Shown here piece by piece: positions 14,801-28,228 of a DNA stretch of 64,000 nucleotides. Location: the NCBI RefSeq assembly GCF_028389875.1, contig NC_084677.1, positions 7,420,017-7,484,016 on the forward strand. The letters are read 5' to 3'. The DNA is from Rhea pennata. Lineage: Eukaryota; Chordata; Aves; Rheiformes; Rheidae. The stretch's first letter is position 1. Every line of letters begins with the position of its first letter. The notes under the pieces were generated by a model. The model did no database searches and was not told the origin of the DNA. It saw only the letters and a program-made list of their open reading frames with translations. A program made the translations under genes and the position numbers.

Positions 14801-15733
14801 TTTGTTGCATTTGCACAAGAGACAATAAACTATACCCTGAACTGAGCATGTACTGGGTAGATTGCCCACCCTTCTTTTTTAATATTTATCAATCCAGCTC
14901 ATGACTGGGAGTTCTTTATAGTGTCAGTCAGTTCACTTTCTGACATTTGGAGTCAGAGAATTGAAATGCTATATAACTCCTAGAGCCACACTCCCTTATC
15001 TTACAGGGAAATACGTAGTTTCATGAGTAACCACACAGCTAAAGCCAAGAAATAAGTTCAGTAACTGCTCATCCCTGTAATGCATTTGTAACATAACTGG
15101 AACACGCACAGCACCTCTGAAAACAGAGGATGGGCAGAATGAACCGCCAAAGTTAGATTTAGGCCAAAACCACTATTAGGATGTAAACAATAGTTTGCTT
15201 TCTAGCTCAGCAGACAAGATCCAGAAGTGGTATCTGATGTACTAATACTTGCAATGTCAGAAACACTAACAGCTAGTGAAGGCAGTTTAGCTAACTGCTG
15301 TATGTAAAACAAATGCTTAAGAACAGGTATTACTAGAGATTGTATTTATCCCGCCATGCGCTCTCTTAGTCTCCTAAGAAGAGAACTGGCAAAGTAGAGC
15401 TTTCACACCCAGCAGAACACCAACATCATAGCTGATACTTTTACTATTATGCTACCACTTATTTTCACTTAATGCAGGCTGGTTGAAGACATTGCAAGAA
15501 AATATTAAGTCACTTGCATTATCATAAAAACACCTTATTTTAATAGAGTTATAGACCTTGAAGGACAGGTTATCTTAAATGAATGCCACTATTGGGAGAA
15601 TAACTCTGTGTTAATAAGAATTTTTCCTTATTATTATGCAAATGATAGAGATTTTTTAAAAAAAAAAAAAAAATCTGTTAAAGCAGTTGCCTACTAGAAG
15701 AGAAAAAAATTCCCCTTTGCTAACCTAAGACTT

Positions 15734-15806
15734 AAAAAAAAAAAAAAAGGAGGGGAAAGAAAAAAGGAAAAAAAAAAGGGGGGGGAAAGGAAAAAAGAAA
15801 AGGAAA
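15734..15806. repeat. 73-nt uninterrupted purine tract
   Basis: A and G only, with A runs of up to 14 and a run of 8 G. It lies just before a GC-richer block. A shorter A16-18 run lies at about 15657-15673. Confidence 0.95.
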
Positions 15807-15829
15807 TCAGAAATCAGCACTCTTCTTTG

Positions 15830-16170
15830 AGCCTACCATGGGCCAGCCAGGTGCAGGGAGAGCCAGTACTCAGCAAGGTAAGCCAGCCATCCAGCCCACC
15901 TCACTAGGCAAGGTCCTGCCCGTAAGGCATACCCAACATCAAACTAGGAAGTCAATCTGCAGGTAGAAAAAAGGAGGGTAGCCAGGGTCAGATACAGCCC
16001 TGGGACAGGCAGGTCCATGGTGCCAGCATGGAGCTGGAGAGAGACAAACTCCATCAGCATCACAGGGACAGAGACTGCTCACCCCAGCTGAGCTGAAATG
16101 GGCTCCCAGACCCAGGTGAGGCTGGTCAGGGCTATTAAGGCCTATTAGTGCCTCAAGGACCTGACAGCAG
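15830..16170. other. GC-richer block, possibly an unclassified interspersed repeat
   Basis: About 340 bp with clearly higher GC than its flanks and many CAGG/CCAGC words. It contains CAGCAAGGTAAGCC, a donor-like site, and ends near TATTAAGGCCTATTAGTGCC. There is no long open frame. Its composition and the adjoining purine tract suggest an old transposon or LTR piece, but I could not name a family. Confidence 0.35.
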
Positions 16171-19100
16171 CAATTAAAGCAGTACTTCTAAAGCCTGCAC
16201 TTTTCTCTTTACTGGTTTACTTGTTGTTCTTTAACAATTGCTACCTTCTAAAACAAGGCATATACAGGAAACTCATTTTGTCTTTGATGTTGCAGCTATC
16301 GCACACTCTGGTGTGTCAGCTTGTTCTGACTCATCTGCATTTTCGTTTGTCCTGAATACTGTTTGCCTATTCCATTTTGCACTTTATTTGCTTATAATTT
16401 ACTCACTCTTCATTTATCAAAATCTGTCTCTCTACCTTTTCTGATCTTCCCCTTCCAATTTCCTCTATACATACATTTTTGTCTATTCCTATTGTTGCTT
16501 ACTCAGTGGTTGAGCTACACTCAACCACTTTCTGCCCTAAATGCTTACTGCCATGATCTAGCTTCCTCTTCTCACCCCATGCTCTCTAAAAATTTAGCTG
16601 ATAAACAGAAATATGACTTTCTTAATTCATAGGTGGAATACACTTTGTTTTTGCCCCACATCTTAAATACAGCACTTTCCAGGGACACTCTTAATAATAC
16701 CCCTAAGAGCAACCTGCAGCACTTAGTTCTGAATATCAATTCAGATGCGAAATCATGAAGTAGGGGGATTTTTGCCTTTGCATTTTCTTTCTCTTCCACA
16801 TAATAAAATTCCAAGCACTAAATGCAGAAAGCACTAATATGAAACTGAATTCTACTGTGGTAATTTACCTAAGGCAACCTTTTGGCTGTCCTGCCTAGGC
16901 CACAAAAACAGCTCAAGAAGGAGAACTCAAGATTTCTCTATTCCTGGACTACTGCTCAGCCATTAGCTGGTGTGCTTCCAAATCTGTCTTTATTTTGATA
17001 GCTTATAGTAAAAGAATATATTGTGCAACAAAACACTCAAAAGCATACAGTGACCTCATCTCAAAACAGTGGCTTGAAACTGAAGATAAATATACCTCGA
17101 TGACACTTCTGCTCTATATGATCCCCCCGCCCCCGCCATGCACATTTTCTTGATTGTCCCACTTTATCTCCTAAGAAAGCCATGCATCAGACCCTGCATG
17201 GAAGTGGTTGCTTGGTTTAGCCCCCAGTCTCACAACAGTAATGTATGCTTTTATGACCAAGTTACTGGGAGACACTGAATCCGTTTTAAGAAGGATTCTA
17301 GCAGGAACCCTTTGACTTTTGCAGCCAAAGGAGGACACATGCTTTCAAAAGCAAGCAGCCCAGACCCCCTTGTTCCCCACATGAACAGGCAATCACGCCA
17401 TTAAAATCCTCATTTGATCAGCCACTCAAAAGGTATTGGAAATTTTTTTATCCTAGGAAAAGACATATTTTTAACTAAATTAAAATGATGCTGAATATAC
17501 ATGCAGAACTTCACCTGCATCACTTCCTGCAGTTAGTTTGGTCTTTACAATCAACATATCACATTTGTACTGACTGAGACTGTCTTAAAATGACATAGTT
17601 TTATGCATGCTGACGGTTAAGTTTTTTGCTAATGATCTAAAACAATTCAACTTTTCTTCTGTGGGTGTTTTTTTCTGTAGAAAAGTAAGATACATTACCA
17701 GTTTCATATCTGTAAATAACAACTCTATCAAATTGTAGTATCTCACTATGCTCAGTAATTGAGAACATAAAATTTGATCACTGAACAGTACTTCCTACAA
17801 TTTCTTACAAAAGCTTATGATATAAAGAATAGAGGTAGCTGTACATATCTACTATCAGAAGTAGCTAGACAGTGCAGTTTTGTTTAAGTTAAAATATAAC
17901 TTTTTAGTCAAGTCCTAATTAACACAGAAGATGTCTTATGTATTTTCTTTAAATACAAAATCATCTGTTGTTTGTATGACAAATATCTGGTCAATCATAT
18001 CATGTAAGTTTACAGTAGTTGTCACCTAAATAACAGTATATTAAACACAGGGAGAAAAATGTTTACTTAAAGGACTTGGAACAGGCCTGATCATTACTGA
18101 ACACTGCATTTACAGTTCAAGCTTCCTACCTCCTTATTTAACATATTCCCAGATGTTTTACACTTAAACTATGCTAGGGAAACTTACTAGTTCTTACTAA
18201 TAAGACTGTAGAGAGGACATAGCAGTAACTAAATGTAAAATACTCTAGAAGGTATGATTCCCCTTTGCTAATGAAGCCTATACAAGGCAAGATAACCTGG
18301 AACCTCCATACCCTGCAACCCGTGAGATGGATATCTAGTCAAGAGTAAAACATGTAGAACCCAAGGTATGAACAACTGCACACTTTAAACGTTGTAAACT
18401 TGCAGAATACTATTCTGGACCAGGCTGAACACACAATATAAAGTGCCAGGTTAATTATTCTACCCTCATGCACTGACATGAGTCAATACATCACGCAAGG
18501 CCTAGTCATCAGATGCCAGAACTTCACTAGCTACTAAACTTCACAAGTTGAAAGCAAGTAAGGAAAACAGGAAAAAGCAGGGACCTAAATCACTTTTATC
18601 CTCCAAAGGCCTGAGCAATTTTTTTGGAGCAGCAAGCAGTCCTATCTGATAAAGCTGTGTGTCACTATTGTATTGAGGTTTGACTTCACAATAATTCGTG
18701 GGTTTTGCTCATGTTGCTTGATAAATCTTTTCCCTTGCTTTGAGACTTACTCTGAACTGCCATAGGCCAAAGTGTCACTGATATAAACAATCACATTAAA
18801 GCTCAGATATGGTTTCTAACTATGCTCTCCTAATAGCTCACTCTCATTCAGAGGGATGACCCTATTATCTCCTCTTTCTTCCTTCTTTTTTGCACTGGTT
18901 CTGGAGTTCATCTGACTGTACAGTAAGTTATTTCTTCATGCAAAAAAACCAACTATTCAACATCGTAGCCGGGTTTTTCTTTTGCCTTGTTAGCAAGTTC
19001 ATCAGCTCATCACACCATCAGAGTCGCATCAGCACGTACAATGAAAGCAGAGAGGGGAACATAGCCAGTTCATCTGGTTCAGAGGGAGGGAAGGAGAACT

Positions 19101-22100
19101 GCTCCTACTCCTTCCTTCCTTCCAGCAGCAGCATGCTGTTAGATCAGCTTAGCCATTCATGCATTTCCAAAACAGCTATAATAGTATGTCAGTATTGCCA
19201 TAGCTTAACTTCTCTCTCTCTTTAATGTGAGTGCTAGCACTATACTCACTCAATATAATTGACTTTAAGAAAGCATAATCCATGTCCTGTTAGTTAGCTC
19301 CCTGGACTAGCTCCACATGGGATTAGATAGCTTCCCCTGTAAAGAGAATATGAAACTCTGTCATATGCAGGTAAGGGGAAAGGCAGGAACACAGCCGTGT
19401 TCACTTGAACTAGTTTAAGCTGTTGTGGAACCACATGTGTAAATATTTATTTAACTAGCTTAAAGCGATTAGAAAATAAAGACTTGCCTGAACTGGATTC
19501 TGTCAGATCAGATGCGTATATAAAAATTGCAAAGACTATCTCAATACTTACATAGGTTATGCTCAGGCTTGATCACGTATTATTACCTAACTCATGTATG
19601 AAGGACAAGCTATACTATGCTTTCTAGATGATACACAAGTCTTTCAGTTCCGACCTTTATTTTAAAGAAAAGTGTGTCATCCACTGCTATTTTGTCAGCC
19701 AGAAGTCCTGAGTTTTAAGCGGCTACCAGACAGGATTGCCAGAGGAAGCAAGTTAACAACTCCGAGATTTCCTGACCCACAAGGAACAGCTACAGCAGTA
19801 AATCAAATACATGAAAACTTGAGAAATTGGTGAGAGAGTCAGGAAAGAAAGTTCTTCAACCTAGAGTTTTCACAACAGTAGTACAAAGAATAGTACTATT
19901 AGGTTTCCCCATAAAAACTCAAGCTAGGAAGAGACCATGACACTCAAATTCTCACTGTGACTATTTAAAGGGCTTTACCAAAACAACTTAAAGACCTGCA
20001 AGGACTTTAGAATTTAGTATCTCTCCCCAGTTTGCCTACATGCTCAGGTAAGAGACGTCTATGTAAGACATAAGGCAGATGTTATCAGTTTCATTTGTAT
20101 TCTCAGCAGTCCTTCAGTCCCTGCACAGTGCAGTTCATTGCTGCAGTTTAAGGAAGGGCACTCAGTCAACAAAAACAGAACAATGAAGTCTCAGTTATTT
20201 TTATACTGAGATCACAAGTTTGAGAACCAGACAGTGACAGAGCCTGATTTTATGACATGGCTAATTCTAGCTATGCAAAAATGCAATTCCAAAATTCACC
20301 TACCATAATGGTTTCACTCCAGGCATGAAAAACAAACAATCAAACACTTCTACTAGAATAGGTCAGAGAAGGTATTTTTGCTTGTCTCTAATAACTAGAA
20401 ATGAAGGCAAGTATGTCAGCAGCATGTTATAATGCAGGAAAATCCAGAATAATGGCTGTCTTCAGGAAAACATGGCCAATTAATCTGACTGTAGATACCA
20501 CAATGATGGTACTGACTTCACAAGAAAATACTAATCTTCAGGGATGACACAAATTTTCCACGTGCCATCCAATATGCATTTAAGTGTAAGCCAGGAAGAA
20601 CAATTTTTAATAAATTTTACTGAACTGTTTTCTTCCTACATATACTTGACCTGTAACTTTTTTTCAAATTTGAGAATCCCTCATTGTGCAAAGGAAGTTT
20701 GGGGGTTATTTTCCCCCTGCAGATAAAGCGATTTGGCAAATACATCATATTATATTTAATCAATGAGCTAGTCTTATTTAAAAAATCTCAGTGGGATCCA
20801 GGAGCCATTTTTCTTTTAAAAATAGTATAAATTTACTATAAAAACTACTGGTTTTTATTCAGTTAGGTCTGACCACTGTCTGCAGCTAACATGTGAGAAA
20901 GGAAACATCAAGAGAGCAGTTACGCAGTGTGTATAAGTCTGCACACAAGAGCTGATAGTTCTTGAGATACATTTCATGTAAGGATTACATTTTTAGCATG
21001 GTAATAGAACACTTAACATTCATGACAGGGAAGATGAAAAACACCAAATCATCAAAGACTTTAATATTCCAAACTAGATAACATGCACCAGAGAAAATCT
21101 AAAGAACATGCTGGAGAGCTCTATGAACTATTTATACTGATTTTTAAATCAATCTTGAAAAAACGGAGGATGTTCCAGATGATTGCCAGGAGGGAAATGG
21201 AGGAAGCCTAGTGTTTACATAAGGCAGTAAATGGGACTTCCTAAGAGATCGTAAGTCATCTTGCCTTGAAGTGATGTCGAAGTGAGTCATAAAAGTATGG
21301 AATTTAATTAATAAACACAAAAATAAAGCAATTAAGCATCATTTCAAGGAAGATTAGCTACTATGACTGCTAACTTTTGATGCAATGTTTGCCAAAGTTT
21401 TGAAACAAACATCCGTACCCTACAAATGTATGTAGCACATTTAATAATTATTTTTAAAAGACTTTTAGTTTTCAGACCAGCTAATCAATGTAGTTTTTCA
21501 GTTAGTTCTTCCTTAGTTTTGTTCTTGCTCTTCCAGATCTATATTAAGAATTTAAACACAAAAAGTTAAGAGTTGGTGGATAACAAAATCTGTTAAATTA
21601 TTTATCAGCATTCTGCTACCACTTCTTGACTTACATCATCTTCCCTTCTCATCTCCCAAACTTCCATGACACTTACTGCAGGTTAAAAATTCAGTAGCGC
21701 TAATTTTGAGTGAAATGCTTGATAGACAAAAGCATTTTGTAAAGAACTGTACTGGACTATTGTACAATTGGGTTCTACTTTTCTCCTTGAACATTTAAAG
21801 TTTACTTTATTCCTCCCTCCACCTCCCCCAAGAGGTAAGGAGTAAAAATCAAACTCATTTTCTTATCAAAACAACACACTGCACTGAACTGGACTTTTGC
21901 AATTAGTACAATTTGTTACAGTTAAGGAGATCAGATGGATTTTTTTCTTTTTAGTAGTATTTCAAATGCCTCCTAATTTCAGAGCAAGACTATATTCCCA
22001 AATAAATCATCATATAGTTCTCTTCTATCTGCCTGCTCCTTAAATGGAAAGTAGATTTTTAAAGTTTTTGTAGATTCATAATTATTCAAAGGCTAATTTT

Positions 22101-22138
22101 GCTCTGACATCTGGCAGCCATTTAGATTCTCCCTACAG

Positions 22139-22290
22139 AGAAAGTATAGTTACAGTGCTAAAAAATAAGAGCCATCACTGGATGTAGTGGAACAGATTCC
22201 TGCTCCCACGGCTCCCGCAGCCGGTGGTTTGCAGACTTTATGGCAGGTCACCATCCACCACCACCACCACACCACAGTCTCCCCACTATG
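22139..22290 (+). other. Candidate noncoding exon
   Basis: A good acceptor (TTCTCCCTACAG, ending 22138) and a strong donor (ATG followed by GTAAGTAC at 22291) enclose 152 bp containing a CACC repeat. All three frames hold stops, so if real it would be part of a lncRNA or a distal 5' UTR. No partner exon was identified. Confidence 0.2.
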
Positions 22291-22470
22291 GTAAGTACTC
22301 AATATGAGCAATCTGACTCACCAGGAAAATCCAGGACAGTTAGAAACACATTTTGTCTTGGAGATGTGGGGTTGGGGGAAAGATGGTGTAATGGGTAAAC
22401 AGTGAAAGACTGGCAAGGAAACAGGAGCATGTTGAGCGATCAATTATTCCAGCTGCCAAAACACTCGGTG

Positions 22471-22835
22471 TGCAGAACCCATAAGGAATGGCAGATCACG
22501 ACCCTTTGACGTGTGCCACATAAGCATCAATCCGGACTTGTGTACTCCTAAAGAATTACTGCTTCCCTTGTTATTTGTATACCTAAAGAATTACTCCTTC
22601 CCTTGTCATCTGCAGTGCATGCGCAGTACCCCACATTGTAACTTATTAAGTCACCTTATTCCTATGCCCTGCCCTGAACCTCGCCGTGGGCCGATGCTCT
22701 GCGGTGCCTGGGACAGCCTGGTCTCTCCCCTGCAAGCTCCTGGAGTTCCCCTTGCGGTTCGGGAAGTGACTGGAGATTTCAAGGTAATAAACGTCTCATA
22801 GCCTTACTCCGGAGTGGTGTCTTCTACGTATTCCA
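22471..22835 (+). mobile_element. Candidate solo ERV LTR, plus strand
   Basis: About 365 bp starting TGCAGAACCC and ending ACGTATTCCA, flanked on both sides by GGTG, a possible 4-bp target duplication. AATAAA at 22786-22791 lies 44 bp before the 3' end and is followed by GT-rich sequence, as in LTR R-U5. The segment is more GC- and CpG-rich than its surroundings. It contains a 35-bp tandem duplication. No clear TATA box and no internal viral sequence were found. Confidence 0.5.
22547..22616 (+). repeat. 35-bp tandem duplication
   Basis: Units 22547-22581 and 22582-22616 share CCTAAAGAATTACT, then CTTCCCTTGT and a T-rich end, with a few substitutions. They sit in the proposed U3 of the LTR, where duplicated enhancer units are common. 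Confidence 0.75.
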
Positions 22836-25800
22836 GGTGTTACCACCATTAGCGGATGGCTTCTCAGATTTTCTACATGACGGGCTTTTATTTTCTCCAA
22901 GTTGCTTATTGCCCTGTATTGTAAACAAGCAGCTCTTCTCTAGCTCTTAAGAATATTTTACTTAGCTCTGTGTGTTGTTTAAATTTTTTTGGACAATGAC
23001 AAAAATTAGCAGAATGTGCCTTTGAAAACCTCTTAAGAACAATTTTGAAAAATGTCTCACATGATATTAGGCTACTTCAAACACCATTTTGACTGTCTTT
23101 TTAAAATGAAAGCTACACAAAATTATAACTTTTATACAAACTGTTCCATTACTGTATTCCCTCTTTCCTCCCACACAATTCCTTGGTACTTTTAATTTCA
23201 GCACAGGAATTGGGAAAAATAAGATATAAAGGTTCATCTGAGTGATTATATTACTTTAGGGATGCTAAATGCTGCCTTTAGCCCTGAGACAGGCGGTTCT
23301 TAAAAGTACTTTCCATCTTCGGACAATTCTGCCAGCTCATTTTTGAATGTTCAGATCATCTTCTGCCCTAAATATTGTTTCACAACTAGCACTCTCCTTA
23401 TCAGAGATTAAATTTATGTTACTTGTTGTAGGATGGCATTTTATTTAAGCTGTCACTCAGTAAAATAAGATGAAGACTCCATTTACACCCTGCTCAACAA
23501 GGCTTTTAAAGAAAAATCTTTTATCTAGCCCATGCAGCAATTGCACCATCTGATGGAGCTATTAGTGGAATCCCAATTATCCTACAGCATTATTCCCAGA
23601 GAGCAGATCAGACCTTAAGTCCAATTATTGGCCTGGCCAATCCAGTTTTCAGAAATTTTTGCACTGAACTTAATCTAAGAAGTGTACGTCTAGAATAGCA
23701 TGTCTAGTGGATTTTGCTTATATTGTTGATGTCCTGCTTGTCATTACAGTTGGTAATCAATTAACATATATTTGAAGCGCCAGAAATGTGATCTGCCACA
23801 TGAAAACACACAATTGAGAAACTCTTTGCATTAAAGAATGCATAATACAACACATTACCACAACATGCATTAAAAAAACTGAAAGTCAAGAATGCTTATT
23901 TCATATCTGGACTTTTAAATAAAGTTTATGTGTTTTTAAGACCATTTTCCATCTATTCCTAAGACCTAAAAGCCCTCTAACAAATTAGAGCTGAGATTCT
24001 TGTGTAACCATTAACCCTAAAAGACAATTCAGAAAAATATAATCAATTGTGGCTTACAAACAATTGGCAATGAACAGGATTTTTTTCCAAAAAATGTCAG
24101 GACCCTATTATAGTTTCATGTAATTTTGAAGATATATTGATTTATGGTATCACAAATTCAGTATTTCTGAAAACTAAGTTTGAATTGACTAATATAACAC
24201 TCAGGTAGACTACTTTTGTTAGCCACAGTTCATATTATACTAAAACTCCTCTGAACATTGTGAGTGAACACATCTTAGCATGTTACTAGTCAAGGAGGTA
24301 CAACACGAACATTTCTGTTTTACTTATTAGTAACATTAACCTTAAGAAAGAAAAAATAAATGAATTCAGAGAACTATCTGTAAACCTAGGTTTAAAACTG
24401 TTTTTCCCCTTAACTGTACTTAGTTTTCAAAACAGCAAGCATCTGCAGGATTTACTAGGCTTCTTGTCTTCAGGTAAAGCTTCCTGTATAGCCTCAGAAA
24501 GTAGCTGCCCTGAGCATATCTGTTAATTGCCATCACATATATCTGCATTTTTTGAATATTTCAAACAGTTAGGCCAGACCTATATAAAACTACCAAATCT
24601 CAACACAACTCCATATATCATGCAGTGCTCATCTTCACTTTCCTGGAACAAACCAAGTCTGTTTCCGCTACATGAAATACGTATTTTATGAAAAACAAAG
24701 AATTAATAGCCACACAAGCAACTGAAGCCATGGGGCAGAATCACCACTGGCTAGATCTCATCAGAAGCATTAACACACTGAATTACTATGGACTCAAGAA
24801 TATCTGGCGTATCTTGCTAATCTATTTCCACAGTAAATTTAGCAAAATTAAATGAAGTCCTCAGACTGTCATCTCACAACAACCTAAGCAAAAATCAACT
24901 ACCTAGACTCAGCAGTATTGCAAACAAGATCCTGAATCTGATGCATCAAAATCCAAAACTGGAAGGGGGGGGAACAACTCTCATTTTCCAACAGGCGTAA
25001 AGAATTTAATCAAAACATGACAGTACCACAGCTAGCTTTAGTCAACACATTCATAATAGGATAGCCAAGTTTGCAAGATTCAATCAAAAGCACCTTTATT
25101 TACATTAGAAACTTTAGCTATTTGCCCGAGTGATTTAGGAGCTTTACATAACTTACTACTCTTAGTATCAGTGGCCATTCAGATTAGCCAGTTGTCAGAC
25201 CCTGTGGCTGCAGAAGCCTAGGAGCCAGAGTCAGACTCTTTCCTTCTACCTAGATCTCTTTATTCTGCAGGCAACCTGCAAGTGGACTTCCGGATGAAAC
25301 ATAGTTGAATATGACTTTGCGACTTCATCTTTTTTAATAATGATCTTAGAAAGGTTAAAAATTACCTATGAATGGTATTGTAAAATTACTTTTTATTGCT
25401 TCAGGTTGTTTTTTCAGCATAGGGGAGTTATAGTAGCATTCATAAACTGCATTCAATTTTATTTAAAATGTTCTTTCTGGCAAAATTCATGTACTAATTG
25501 AGAAGTGGCCTTGTTACTGTTTTTATTTTTCACTGTAAAATGGAGAAAATCATTATAAATATGATATAAACCTAGCATGAGCCACTGGTGTTGTGGGCCT
25601 CTTGATGAACAGCTTAATTTAATAAAAATGACTTTAAACTCTAAATTCAGACTTGGTTTGAAATTTGGTCAGAGTTGAAACTTCTCCTACAAAAAGGGTA
25701 AAAATTCTGGGATTTGGTCCCTAAAGCTGGAGGAAGGGGTCATGCTGACTCATTAACTGGTAACCTAAGCCTACATTTTTAGTTTTGCTTATTATTCTAC

Positions 25801-26012
25801 TTAATGCAATTCTTCCTCTTTCACATTTTGTGAAAGATTGAATTGAGTGGAAGCTGGCAAATGTCTGCTTCCTTACCAAAGCAAATTCAAAGCTCTCTGG
25901 CACTTCCTGAAATCACTGAAAAGCTTGGCCATAAAGATCATATTGAAGAAAAATATTCCATTATTTTAAAAGTCGTCTCTATACAGAAAACCCTGTATAA
26001 AACTGAATCTAG

Positions 26013-26063
26013 CCAAAGCAAACCAAAAACCAAAACCAAACCAAAACAAACAAACAAAAAAAC
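26013..26063. repeat. (CAAAA/CAAAC)n simple repeat
   Basis: An irregular C/A-only stretch of about 50 bp interrupted by single G bases at the left end, finishing with CAAACAAACAAAAAAAC. Confidence 0.85.
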
Positions 26064-28203
26064 ATAGTAGGAAAGGAGCCTAGACAACGCAAATTACTAG
26101 TAAATAAATGTCTTGGTGGGACCCTCTAAGAGCATGTTCAACAGGATTCAGAATTTTTAGATAAACAGACAGCAGAAGTCAATGAGACACTGTAGGCCTG
26201 CTAAATGTCACCTCTTCTCCAGAAGGTGGAACATCATACTAAAATACTTCAAAACAAAAAGCATGACTGAAATTTGTAAAGTACACCATTCCTCCACAGA
26301 CCTTAGCTTGTTTCACTTCTGCTAAAATGAATGTAGCCGAAGAGGCAAACCCAAAGTCTAAATGTGCTGGGAGAGCAGGAGAGGGCCTGGCTGTCACCAA
26401 GTGGCCACAGTTGCTGTCACAAGTTGTCCTTCCAGCCCAATTCCTGGTCCCGTGGAGCAGGGCCTGGGCCAAACTTCTTCCTTTTCTTACTCTTCTTGCT
26501 GCCCCACCAAATGCTGGCTTGATGCAGGGGTATAGTCAGTCTCAAGTATAATGAAGCATTTCCAGCAAGAGCTCCTACTATTCCCGTCACCTCTCCATAG
26601 CTTCTACAGGGTGTTCAGAATCTAGTGCTCCCAGCAGGCTTTGAAATGCTTTTATGGCAGAGTTTCCGGTTTACCTTCCTTTGAAAGGAATCTAATTTAT
26701 GCCTGCAAACACTGCCTTAAGAATTGAACCTACATGAACTAAATGAAGATAATCAGGGGATTCCCTTCAAAACTGCACAACCACTATGAACCTAATGCAC
26801 CTAAATGGACCTAATGCAGACAAAAGCCAAAGTCTGAACAGGAAGAGGAGGTATACTGAGACAGATACAATTGCTTCTACCTCCCTGCGTAAGACAGGCT
26901 GTAGGAATGACTGTAAAAGAATAAGATGAAGAGCCAACTCAACTGCTGCTGCTATGTGCTTATAAAAATTCTATTTGTTTTTTAGTAAATCTTTAAAACA
27001 GCTACTCAGATAATGTATTCAATCTATTACAGTGAATTAAACACATTTTTCATTGGGTATAAGACAATACAACATATGAGGTTGCTAGTGTAAAAGCTTG
27101 TATACTTACAAACAAGCAAGTTCTAAAAGCAGTAACTTGAACAATCTTCTCTGTTTTATTTAAAATTTGTAAATCAAAATGGCAAGTAAAAGAGTATTGT
27201 AGTTCAATCCAGGAGGAAAGAAAAAACAGGGTAGAATTTTTTTTTTTTTGCAAAACTTTGTTTTGCAAGGCTACTAATAATACGGACAACTGACAGGTGT
27301 TAAAAGCATACCTTGTTTCTTGGACACTTTGTTTGCCTGGACAGTCTATCTTGTACCAAAACTGAACAAGTCCAGATACAGGCTGTTCTGTTTAACAAGC
27401 AGAGTTATTCTGTTGCTGCTTATAAATCCTTCCTGAAGACAGTTTCTTACTAATATAGTTAAAAACATCTCTGTCTGGTCTATTCCATCCCCTCAGCTTC
27501 GCTTCCTAGTAACTCAAAATTACATTGAGAATTGTTAGGCTGAATTGTTTAAGATTCACTGACAGATTTTTTTTTTGTTTTGTTTTATTTGTAGCTTTCC
27601 AGCAATGTTAACCACATAGCAACATAGCTTCTGAGCAACCTTTTCATGAACAGATTTGCTTCTAACCAAACTTATATACTGAAAAATATTCAAGTAGAGC
27701 GGGATGACCTTGGTCCACAGAAACACACTTTGGTATGTGAGCCTGATAAGGCTCAAGACTGTGTAACGCTGCTGCTGTTAACCCTTTGCTCTATAATCCC
27801 AGTAATAAAAACCACTGAATAAAAAGAGAAAAGCCTGATTGAGAATTTCATTTATTTTATAATTAGCCTGAAAGTTAAACTCTAGTCTCTAAATTCAAAC
27901 AATTTGAAGAGGAGGGAAGGGAGTACAGAAATAGAAAGAAGCCATGCAGGATGGGGACTAAATGTATTTCAAAATAAAATCCAGAAAGCTTGAAAATATA
28001 TTATCTGGGAAATATCAAGCCAACCCAGATACACATAATTCTCTAACCATTTGCTCATCCAGCCTAACTATAATCTATTCATCTAAAGAATTTCTAGGCC
28101 TCCATTATAACTAAACGAACTGAAATAATGCCATACTTTTTTGTAGTTATTTTTTACAGCAGGTTAACCAAGCTGAATTCATGTGGGTTTCTCTGTTTGT
28201 ATC

Positions 28204-28228
28204 TTTTTTTTTTTTTTTTTTTTTTTTT
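28204..28228. repeat. Poly(T) run, 25 nt
   Basis: A perfect homopolymer. No CR1 or SINE body was seen next to it. Confidence 0.97.

Larger units (their letters stand above)
9660..22138. other. Intergenic, no gene recognised
   Basis: AT-rich. It holds the simple repeats and the GC-richer block listed separately, and an AT/TA-rich low-complexity stretch at about 10100-10230. Open frames are short and without recognisable domains. Confidence 0.55.
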
